64,000 bases of DNA from Methylomonas rhizoryzae (GTDB lineage Bacteria > Pseudomonadota > Gammaproteobacteria > Methylococcales > Methylomonadaceae): positions 2,852,001 through 2,916,000 of the forward strand of contig NZ_CP043929.1 in the NCBI RefSeq assembly GCF_008632455.1. The letters run 5' to 3'. Position 1 is the stretch's first letter; every line of letters begins with the position of its first letter. The notes under the pieces are model-generated. The model had not been told where the DNA came from. It saw only the letters and a program-made list of their open reading frames with translations, and searched no databases. Below, one piece after another: positions 18,000 to 25,823 of the stretch. The position numbers and the translations under genes were made by a program.

Positions 18000-18328
18000 A
18001 GATCTTGCCAACTCTGGTTTTAAGCCTTTGCGGCCTTGCCTTGTCTAACAACGCCCATGCGTTTCGTTGCGGTCACGAATTGGTGCGAATAGGCGATCAC
18101 AAACTGGACGTGCTGGACAAATGCGGCGAACCGGCGACTGTAGACAGACGTAGCGGCATACGCGGCAGCCGCTTGCGCCATCCCTACGGCGCACTGCAGC
18201 TGGAGCAATTCGAAGAAGTCGAAATCGAAGAGTGGATCTACAATTTCGGCCCTAGGCGTTTTCGGGAGTACCTACGCTTCGAAAACGGCATTTTGAAAGA
18301 TATCGAACAACTGGATTACGGCCGCTAA
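17996..18328 (+). CDS. DUF2845 secreted protein
   Basis: This is a 110-residue protein with signal peptide (LVLSLCGLALSNNAHA). The mature region starts FRCGHELVRIGD, then DVLDKCGEPA, and ends with WIYNFGPRRF and LRFENG, the normal layout of DUF2845. Two cysteines could form a disulfide. The start is a TTG that overlaps the preceding stop as TTGA, implying translational coupling to the SoxYZ gene. The function of the family is not known. Confidence 0.75.
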   Translation: MKILPTLVLSLCGLALSNNAHAFRCGHELVRIGDHKLDVLDKCGEPATVDRRSGIRGSRLRHPYGALQLEQFEEVEIEEWIYNFGPRRFREYLRFENGILKDIEQLDYGR

Positions 18329-18363
18329 CTGTCCCCTCCCTTTACCATCAAACGCCAGATACT

Positions 18364-18996
18364 ATGGAACCTAAAAGCAGCAACACCGTTTGGCATCACG
18401 CCACCGTTACCCGTCTGAGACGCGAAGCGCAAAACGGCCACAAATCGGTCATTCTATGGTTTACCGGCTTATCCGGGGCCGGAAAATCGACGCTGGCGCA
18501 TGCGGTCGAAGAACGCTTGCACCAACTCGGCTGTAGAACGTTCGTACTCGACGGCGACAACGTCAGGCACGGTCTGTGCGGCGATTTGGGCTTCACCGAA
18601 GCGGACCGACAAGAAAATATTCGCCGCATCGCCGAAGTCGCCAAACTGATGCTGGAAGCCGGCACAATTACCTTAACCGCCTTTATCTCCCCGTTCAGAG
18701 CCGAACGGGCGCTGGCCCGCAAACTGGTACCTCACGGCGACTTTATCGAAATTTACTGCAGTTGCGATTTGACTATCTGCGAACAGCGCGACGTAAAAGG
18801 CTTGTATAAAAAGGCCCGACAGGGCGAGATTCAGCACTTTACCGGTATTTCCTCTCCGTACGAAGCGCCGGAAAAACCGGAGTTAACCGTAGATACCGGC
18901 GCCCAAAATCTCGAGCAATGCGTAGACCAAGTGCTAAAACTGTTGGCTGAACGCGGCGTCCTTGATTCCGCAACGCTGGCAAAGGCCGCCCCATGA
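18364..18996 (+). CDS. cysC: Adenylyl-sulfate kinase
   Basis: This 210-residue cytosolic enzyme phosphorylates APS to PAPS in sulfate assimilation. The P-loop GLSGAGKST is near residue 34. LDGDNVRHGL and DRQENIRRIAEVAKL are the APS-binding parts, and FISPFRAER the flexible segment near the active site. It stands alone, without cysD or cysN next to it. The last 4 bases overlap the start of the DHH phosphoesterase gene, so the two are translationally coupled. Confidence 0.93.
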   Translation: MEPKSSNTVWHHATVTRLRREAQNGHKSVILWFTGLSGAGKSTLAHAVEERLHQLGCRTFVLDGDNVRHGLCGDLGFTEADRQENIRRIAEVAKLMLEAGTITLTAFISPFRAERALARKLVPHGDFIEIYCSCDLTICEQRDVKGLYKKARQGEIQHFTGISSPYEAPEKPELTVDTGAQNLEQCVDQVLKLLAERGVLDSATLAKAAP

Positions 18997-19952
18997 ATTT
19001 CGATGTATTTAACGGCGATGCCGACGGAATTTGCGCGCTGATCCAGCTGCGCTTGGCCGAACCGCGCGCAGCCAAATTGATTACCGGCGTCAAGCGCGAT
19101 ATCAGTCTGCTAAAACAGGTAGACCCGGAAACCGCCAAGCAAGTAACCGTGCTGGATATCGCCTTGGAAAAGAACCGCGAGCCTTTAACGAAGTTACTCG
19201 ACCGGCAAGTCGAGGTGTTTTACGTCGACCACCACAATCCCGGCGCAGACATACCCAAACACCCTGGGCTACAACCGCTAATCAACACGGATCCCAATGT
19301 TTGCACCAGCCTGCTGGTCGATCGGCATTTAGAGCACCAATTCTCGGCATGGGCGGTGACCGCGGCATTCGGCGACAATTTGGCAAGCAGCGCGCAAGCC
19401 CTGGCCAACCGGATCGGACTCGAGCAAACAGCCAGCGAAACTCTCAAACAATTGGGAATCTGCATCAATTACAACGCTTACGGGGAGAGCGTCGCGGATT
19501 TGCATTTTCCGCCGGAAGAGCTTTTCGAACTGATGCGACCCTACCGGTCTCCGCTCGATTTCATCGCCGAGCACGACGAACTATTTCGCCGCTTGAGTGA
19601 AGGCTATGCGAACGATCTGGCCTTGGCTTGGCAAGTTGCCCCGGAATACGAATCGGCTAACGCCGCGTTGTTTATTCTGCCGGACGAGCGGTGGAGCCGC
19701 CGGGTAAGCGGAGTGTGGAGCAATGACTTAGCCAACCGCTATCCGGACAGAGCGCACGCCGTGCTCAGCCACAATCGGCAAGGCGGCTATACAGTAAGTG
19801 TTAGGGCTCCGTTACACAAAAAAGCCGGCGCCGACGAGTTATGCGCCAAATTTCCTACCGGCGGCGGACGCAAGGCGGCGGCGGGGATCAATCACTTACC
19901 GCACGAACAACTCGACTCGTTTATCGCCAATCTTACTCTACAATACAGCTGA
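18993..19952 (+). CDS. DHH/DHHA1-family phosphoesterase
   Basis: This is a 319-residue protein of the DHH family (RecJ, NrnA and pyrophosphatase relatives). DADG at residues 9-12 and VDHHNPG near residue 77 are the metal-ligand motifs. The C-terminal part has the DHHA1 glycine-rich motif GGGRKAAAGIN that contacts substrate. It overlaps cysC by 4 nt. Coupling to APS kinase would fit hydrolysis of PAP, the by-product of PAPS use, as some NrnA-type enzymes do. This role is inference. Confidence 0.75.
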   Translation: MNFDVFNGDADGICALIQLRLAEPRAAKLITGVKRDISLLKQVDPETAKQVTVLDIALEKNREPLTKLLDRQVEVFYVDHHNPGADIPKHPGLQPLINTDPNVCTSLLVDRHLEHQFSAWAVTAAFGDNLASSAQALANRIGLEQTASETLKQLGICINYNAYGESVADLHFPPEELFELMRPYRSPLDFIAEHDELFRRLSEGYANDLALAWQVAPEYESANAALFILPDERWSRRVSGVWSNDLANRYPDRAHAVLSHNRQGGYTVSVRAPLHKKAGADELCAKFPTGGGRKAAAGINHLPHEQLDSFIANLTLQYS

Positions 19953-19978
19953 TATTTTGCCGTAGCGGAAATGAGTCA

Positions 19979-22294
19979 GTGAAAAAACAATTATCTATAG
20001 TATGCGTTTTATATACGATATTTGTTGTCTACGGCAGCTTGGTGCCATTGGACTACAGACCGTTTCCTCTTGCGGAAGCATGGTCCAAGTTTCAAAATAT
20101 CCGTTATCTCAATCTAGGCATAGCCTCCAGAGCGGACTGGGTTGCCAATATATTATTATTCATTCCGCTCGCCTATTTATGGTGCGGCAGACTTTCGCTG
20201 GCCACGCAAAACAAACTATTAAGAGGTATCGGCAATACATTGGTTTTATTTGCCTGTATTCTGCTGACATTTTCGATAGAATTTTGCCAATTGTTTTTCC
20301 CTCCTAGGACGGTTTCTCTAAACGACATTATCGCCGAGACCCTAGGTGGATTTATCGGCTTATTTGCTTGGCTTTTCAGCGGAAATAGTTTTTTTGAATG
20401 GCTTAAAAAATATTATTTAAACAAATCGGATCCACTGATTTATTTAAAGCTTTATATCGGCGGATTGTTGTTTTACAGCGTAATTCCGCTGGATTTGACG
20501 CTCAGCCCGGTGGAATTTTTTCATAAATGGCAAGAAGGCCGAATCGTACTGATTCCTTTCACCCATTTACAATCCGACGTCATTCAAAACATTTATCAAA
20601 CGGTCGCCGATATACTGTTGTGGTGCCCGGTACCGTGGTTGTGGAGCCGGAACGGAAATTTCACCCGTTCGCAACTATTGATTAAAACGCTGGTTGCCGC
20701 GACTGTAATCGAATTTTTGCAATTATTTGTCTATAGCCGAACCACCGATACTACCGATATTGTTACCGCCTTGATGGGAAGCGGCATCGGCTTGCAACTC
20801 GTTTCACAATCCGGGCAAAGCTTGCCTGGCCGAATTACACTGTTAAAACCGCTACTGATAGGCGCTTTTATCGCGTGGTCTTTTATCATAGCGGCAGTAT
20901 TTTGGTATCCCTATCATTTCGATTCGACACTCGGCTTGACAAACTGGACGGCAAGTTTCTTCAAGCTACCGTTTTATTCTTATTATTACGGCACGGAATA
21001 TCGAGCTATTACCGAGGTATTCCATAAAACCTTATTTTTCTTCCCGCTAGGCGCGCTTGCCGCACTGTATCCGCTCAATAAAAAAACCGATAAGATTCCG
21101 GCATTAATTTTAGCCTTAATAGGCTTGATCGCATTCACGATCGAATTCGGTCAAGCCTTTATACCGCAAAAAAGCACCGATATAACCGATTGGCTGCTGG
21201 AAGTATTGGGCGGTTACGCCGGATATAAAATCATCGTGTTACTCGCCACCGCTCCGGCGCCTGTACCAATCTCGCAAAGCGGATTTTTCACCGACAGAAA
21301 ATCCAAAAATCCGACCGGCCAGACACGGCCGATTTCGACAAGCGCCCCCGCACCTTTCGGTTTATTTTTCTCCGCCTTACCCTTTTTAGCGACTTTTATA
21401 ACTCTGACATTACTTAAAAACAGTTCTAGGATTCCTTATAATTTTCGAGAATTGTTTGCCTCGGAATACCCGCTGCTGAATACATTCGGTTTCACCGTTT
21501 TACTGTATTGGTGTTTCTCGTTTCCGATGTGGTATTTACTGAAACTTGGCGGCAAATCGAAAAACCTTGGTTTTTTCGTCATCAAAACCGTGTCGATTCA
21601 TGCCCTAATCGCCTGGCTATTGGTGAGAATCACATTACCTATGGAAAGTATATACGACGTGATCGGCAATCCGGTTTTATCGCTGCCGTCGGAATTGGAA
21701 ATGGGGCTGCGCTTCGTGTTTCTATTTGGAATATTTTCCACCATGATAACAGCCGGAACATTCTTCTCCATCTACTCGGCCGTCAATCCTCGCCATTCCT
21801 TATTACCCGTTATTTTAGGAGCGATTGAAAGCGGAATATGTATAGGGCTGGCATTTTGGGTAGTGATCGTAGAAGCAGGCACAGACAACCTGATAGAGTT
21901 ATTGCCAAACGCCGGTTATTCTTTTAAAACAATCAACCTGTTAATCTATTTATTTTTATTTGCTTGGCTCGGCAGTTCCCTGGCGGCTGCATTATCCTAT
22001 CGCCAGTATATCAGAACCGGTATGCTAGGCATTATATTTGCTGTTTCATTACCCATGAGCTATCAATTGTTTAACTGGGGAACCGAACAATTTATATTTA
22101 AATACGGCCGATTATTCTCGGCAGCACAATTTCTACTGAGTTCCAACCGGGAGCAACTGACGTCCGGAGAAGAATTAAGCACGCGTTTTTATATACTGCA
22201 TACTGCGCTAGTATTCTGCACGACGCTCGCGCAGTGGTCTATCCTAACCTTCCATAAGTCCGTATCCATCCGCACACCCGCCATACGCTCCTAA
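19979..22294 (+). CDS. Large multi-span VanZ-like membrane protein
   Basis: This is a 771-residue integral membrane protein starting at a GTG 26 nt after the DHH gene. The pattern of VanZ-like proteins (SLVPLDYRP, then WVANILLFIPLAY and a later Glu-Phe-Gln motif, IEFCQLFFP) appears at the N terminus. It recurs at about residues 160-290 (SVIPLDLT, ADILLWCPVPW, IEFLQLF) and again near 350-420 (HKTLFFFPLGALAAL, IEFGQAF). The last 250 residues are further membrane helices without a motif that I know. The triple repeat is unusual, as single VanZ domains are about 130-150 residues. The function is unknown. The sequence is more AT-rich than its neighbours. Confidence 0.7.
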   Translation: MKKQLSIVCVLYTIFVVYGSLVPLDYRPFPLAEAWSKFQNIRYLNLGIASRADWVANILLFIPLAYLWCGRLSLATQNKLLRGIGNTLVLFACILLTFSIEFCQLFFPPRTVSLNDIIAETLGGFIGLFAWLFSGNSFFEWLKKYYLNKSDPLIYLKLYIGGLLFYSVIPLDLTLSPVEFFHKWQEGRIVLIPFTHLQSDVIQNIYQTVADILLWCPVPWLWSRNGNFTRSQLLIKTLVAATVIEFLQLFVYSRTTDTTDIVTALMGSGIGLQLVSQSGQSLPGRITLLKPLLIGAFIAWSFIIAAVFWYPYHFDSTLGLTNWTASFFKLPFYSYYYGTEYRAITEVFHKTLFFFPLGALAALYPLNKKTDKIPALILALIGLIAFTIEFGQAFIPQKSTDITDWLLEVLGGYAGYKIIVLLATAPAPVPISQSGFFTDRKSKNPTGQTRPISTSAPAPFGLFFSALPFLATFITLTLLKNSSRIPYNFRELFASEYPLLNTFGFTVLLYWCFSFPMWYLLKLGGKSKNLGFFVIKTVSIHALIAWLLVRITLPMESIYDVIGNPVLSLPSELEMGLRFVFLFGIFSTMITAGTFFSIYSAVNPRHSLLPVILGAIESGICIGLAFWVVIVEAGTDNLIELLPNAGYSFKTINLLIYLFLFAWLGSSLAAALSYRQYIRTGMLGIIFAVSLPMSYQLFNWGTEQFIFKYGRLFSAAQFLLSSNREQLTSGEELSTRFYILHTALVFCTTLAQWSILTFHKSVSIRTPAIRS

Positions 22295-22339
22295 CGCTAT
22301 ATAATATCGATCCCTTATCGTTTTTGACGCAGTAACACA

Positions 22340-25111
22340 ATGAACGACTTTATTCCCGGCCAGCGCTGGATTAGCAACACCGAGTCCGAACTGGGCTTGG
22401 GCATGATCTTGGAGGCGGATTACAACCGCGTCACCGTAATGTTTTTAGCTACCGGCGATAAGCGGGTGTATGCGCGCGACAATGCGCCGCTGACCCGCGT
22501 CAAATTCGCCGTCGGCGACATCATCGAGTCCAGCGAATTCATCAAGATCACCATACAGCAGGTCGCTCAACAAAACGGTTTGTTAAGTTACCTCGGCTTG
22601 GACCAAGATGGCCAATTGCAGCAAATCGACGAAATGGAACTGAATCACACCATTCAGTTCAACAAACCGCAAGATCGTTTGTTTACCGGCCAATTCGATC
22701 CCAGCGCTTGGTTTAGCTTGCGTTTCGACACCTGGCAACGCCAACAGCGTCACCAGCAATCGGCCGTTAAAGGCTTGCAAGGCGCGCGTGCCGCGCTGAT
22801 CCCGCACCAAATTTATATCGCGCACCAAGCCGCGAATCGGGTAGCGCCGCGCGTGATGTTGGCCGACGAAGTCGGCTTGGGAAAAACCATAGAAGCCGGT
22901 TTGATCTTGCATCACCGCTTGGTGAACGGCTTGAGCAAAAGAATATTGATCTTGGTGCCCGAAGCTCTGATTTATCAATGGCTGGTGGAAATGCTGCGCC
23001 GTTTCAACCTGCGTTTTAGCTTATTGGACGAAACTCGCTGTCTGGCCTGCCAAGAAGACAATCCGTTCGCATCGGAACAATTGGTGCTTTGCAGCCAGCA
23101 ATTCTTCGCCGATTTCCCGGAACGACAATCACAAGCCCTGGATGCCGGCTGGGATATGGTTGTAGTGGACGAGGCCCACCATCTGGCCTGGAGCGAACAC
23201 GCACCCAGCGCCGAATATTCGTTCGTGGAACGGCTGGCCCATAACGTAGACGGTCTGATTCTTTTGACCGCCACGCCCGAACAGCTCGGCAAAGAGAGCC
23301 ATTTCGCCCGCTTGCGTTTACTCGACCCGGACCGGTTTTACAGCTTCGAACACTATTTAAACGACGAACGTCAGTTCGCCCCGGTTGCGGAGTTAGCCAA
23401 CCGCTTGTTGTCCGGTCACCCACTGGACCGCGCCGCACGTGAGCAACTGAAAAAAATTCTGCAACAAGACAATGCCGATGCCTTGCTGGAGCGTCTGCAG
23501 GCCGCCCCCGAACAAGATGCCGTGCGGGAAGAATTGATCGGTTTATTATTGGATCACCACGGCACCGGCCGAATCCTGTTCCGGAATTCCCGGCATACGG
23601 TGCAAGGCTTTCCCGAGCGACAACGCTTCGACTATCCGTTGCAGGGTGAAGACAACCTGCCCCTGGCAGACAGCCCCTACTTTGTATGGTTGTTGGACTT
23701 TTTAAAACGGCTGGGCGAAGAAAAGACCTTGTTAATCTGCCGACGGGCCGAAACCGTCGTGCAACTGGAACAATTGCTTAGGCTGCACGTCGGTCATACC
23801 GGCGCGGTATTCCACGAAGGCATGAGCATAGTCGAACGGGACAGAGCCGCCGCCTTTTTCGCGGACGACGAAAGCCGCGCCCAAATACTGTTATGTTCGG
23901 AAATCGGCAGCGAAGGCCGCAATTTCCAGTTCGTCCGCCATCTGGTGCTATTCGATTTGCCCGATAACCCTGACCTTCTACAGCAACGTATAGGCCGACT
24001 CGACCGGATAGGCCAAAAACACGTCATTCAGCTGCATATTCCCTACATAGTCGGCAGCGCTCAACACGTGCTGTTTCGTTGGTACGACGAAGGCTTGGAC
24101 GCGTTCAGGCGAAATTGCTCGGCGGCAGGACACGTGGCCAAACTGTTGGACCAAGAGCTACAACGCCAGCTTAGCGCCCACCACTCAGGCGAATTGACGG
24201 ACTTTATCGAGCAGACGCGCCGGCTAACCTCAAAAATCGAGGACGAACTGCATAACGGCCGCGATCAATTGCTGGAGTTGAATTCCTGCCGAAGGGAACA
24301 AGCCGACGCGCTGATCGCCCAACTAACGGAAGAGGAAAACGACGGCAGCCTGTGGCCCTACATGGAAGCCATGTTCGATTGCTACGGGGTAGACGTCGAA
24401 TACCATTCCGCCGACTGCCATATCCTGTGGCCTAGCGAAAACCTGCGTATTGCACACTTTCCGATGCTGCAAGACGACGGCTTGACGGTAACCACCAACC
24501 GGCAAATCGCACTGGCGCGCGAAGACATGCAATTTTTGACTCAAGAACACCCCATGGTGCTATCGGCCATGGACTTGGTACTTTCCAGCGAAACCGGCAA
24601 CGCTGCGGTCAGCATCGTGAAGCAGCCGCAACTACGGCCCGGCCAGTTTTTGCTGGAATTGTTGTTTTTAGCCGAATGCAGCGCCCCGGCTCACTTGTTG
24701 CTGGGCCGCTTTATGCCGCCCACGCCCATTCGAATTTTGATCGATCAGCATAAAATAGATTTGTCGGCAGCGGTCAGCCATGAATCAATGACCGATACCA
24801 ACGACAACGGGCTGGATAAAGAACAAATCGTACAGTTCTTGCACAATCAAAGAAGCTTGATTCAGGACATGATCAAAGTGGGCGAACAGAAAGCCCAAGC
24901 CAGAATGCAAAACTTAATCAACGAAAACAGCAACAAAATGATTACCGCGCTAACAGGAGAAATCAAGCGCTTGGTCAGACTGAAAAAAATCAATCCCGGC
25001 ATCAAAGACAGCGAAATTCAGCAACTGAAAGAAATGACCATGCTGTCGCACGAATGCATCCAGGAAACCCAATTGCGTTTGGACGCAGTGCGCTTCGTCA
25101 TTACCGCATAA
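22340..25111 (+). CDS. rapA: RNA polymerase-associated protein RapA
   Basis: This is a 923-residue Swi2/Snf2-type ATPase that binds RNA polymerase and helps recycle it. The N terminus FIPGQRWISNTESELGLG is typical of RapA. The helicase core has the P-loop DEVGLGKTIEAG, DEAHH (motif II), LTATP (motif III), SEIGSEGRNFQF and QRIGRLDRIGQ (motifs V and VI). A C-terminal RapA-specific region follows. The length is slightly below the 968 residues of the E. coli protein. It is a single transcription unit ending in a hairpin shared with the convergent PilZ gene. Confidence 0.93.
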   Translation: MNDFIPGQRWISNTESELGLGMILEADYNRVTVMFLATGDKRVYARDNAPLTRVKFAVGDIIESSEFIKITIQQVAQQNGLLSYLGLDQDGQLQQIDEMELNHTIQFNKPQDRLFTGQFDPSAWFSLRFDTWQRQQRHQQSAVKGLQGARAALIPHQIYIAHQAANRVAPRVMLADEVGLGKTIEAGLILHHRLVNGLSKRILILVPEALIYQWLVEMLRRFNLRFSLLDETRCLACQEDNPFASEQLVLCSQQFFADFPERQSQALDAGWDMVVVDEAHHLAWSEHAPSAEYSFVERLAHNVDGLILLTATPEQLGKESHFARLRLLDPDRFYSFEHYLNDERQFAPVAELANRLLSGHPLDRAAREQLKKILQQDNADALLERLQAAPEQDAVREELIGLLLDHHGTGRILFRNSRHTVQGFPERQRFDYPLQGEDNLPLADSPYFVWLLDFLKRLGEEKTLLICRRAETVVQLEQLLRLHVGHTGAVFHEGMSIVERDRAAAFFADDESRAQILLCSEIGSEGRNFQFVRHLVLFDLPDNPDLLQQRIGRLDRIGQKHVIQLHIPYIVGSAQHVLFRWYDEGLDAFRRNCSAAGHVAKLLDQELQRQLSAHHSGELTDFIEQTRRLTSKIEDELHNGRDQLLELNSCRREQADALIAQLTEEENDGSLWPYMEAMFDCYGVDVEYHSADCHILWPSENLRIAHFPMLQDDGLTVTTNRQIALAREDMQFLTQEHPMVLSAMDLVLSSETGNAAVSIVKQPQLRPGQFLLELLFLAECSAPAHLLLGRFMPPTPIRILIDQHKIDLSAAVSHESMTDTNDNGLDKEQIVQFLHNQRSLIQDMIKVGEQKAQARMQNLINENSNKMITALTGEIKRLVRLKKINPGIKDSEIQQLKEMTMLSHECIQETQLRLDAVRFVITA

Positions 25112-25116
25112 CACAA

Positions 25117-25154
25117 GCAAGGCGGTACGGGACACACGCCCTGTGCCGCCTTGC
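25117..25154. terminator. Hairpin between convergent rapA and PilZ gene
   Basis: GCAAGGCGG (25117-25125) pairs with CCGCCTTGC (25146-25154), and further pairs are possible inside. A short T-rich stretch follows on the plus strand. Its place between two convergent stop codons suggests a bidirectional terminator. Confidence 0.6.
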
Positions 25155-25160
25155 GTACCT

Positions 25161-25520
25161 TTAATGGGTTTTGATAAAAACGGTGGTCTCGTCCAGTTCC
25201 ACGCATTCGAACATTAAATCGTCGATCGAACCATGGACGTGATCGATGTAATGAATCCCGCACTCGTCGTCTGCGCTTTGGTGCTTTAACACCCCGTGCA
25301 CGCAAAAAGGGGCGTTGGACTCCGGTAAAATCAAATTGATTTTAATGTTACCGGTTAAATGGGAAGCGATGGGTTTTTTCAATTTAACCCGAATTCCGCT
25401 GTAACTGATATCCAAAATATCCGCGTCCAGGGAAATTTCTCTATCCGCAGCGCTAACGGTTAAACCGGCTTGCAAACCTCTCGGTTTAATCCTTCTATGA
25501 ACGCGCTTTTCTGACTTCAT
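25161..25520 (-). CDS. Small PilZ-domain protein
   Basis: This is a 119-residue single-domain PilZ protein. HRRIKPRG carries the RxxxR motif and DISYSGIRVKL the DxSxxG motif, so the c-di-GMP contacts appear intact. The start at 25520 has a perfect GGAGGG site; an in-frame start 7 codons upstream is less likely. It is a stand-alone gene convergent with rapA. The target process is not evident. Confidence 0.8.
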   Translation of the reverse strand: MKSEKRVHRRIKPRGLQAGLTVSAADREISLDADILDISYSGIRVKLKKPIASHLTGNIKINLILPESNAPFCVHGVLKHQSADDECGIHYIDHVHGSIDDLMFECVELDETTVFIKTH

Positions 25521-25823
25521 GCACCCTCCCTCATCTAGCACCCATACTTAACCGACCAAGTAGGTATTTTTGTTTCGATGTAGTGTAGAGACTTTTTTTA
25601 AAAAAACCATATTTTCATGGGGAATTAATGCTCCGCGCCGGCCCGAAGGCACATCCAGAAACCTAAAGTCCGCTTGGTCAAACCTGCGAGACCCGCAGAT
25701 AGGCCACAAGCTGCAGCCGAAAATCAAAACTCAGCCTAGCCGTAAATGCAGCTTCCTGCGCATCGCACTGACCGGACACGCCTGAGCCACGCCGACCACC
25801 ACTTTGTTCCAGGAGCAGCAAGC
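25521..25823. other. Intergenic region, no gene seen
   Basis: About 300 bases between the PilZ gene and the end of the leftward secreted-protein operon. A T/A-rich run lies at 25592-25615. I see no gene, and no clear terminator downstream of the 25824 stop. Confidence 0.4.
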
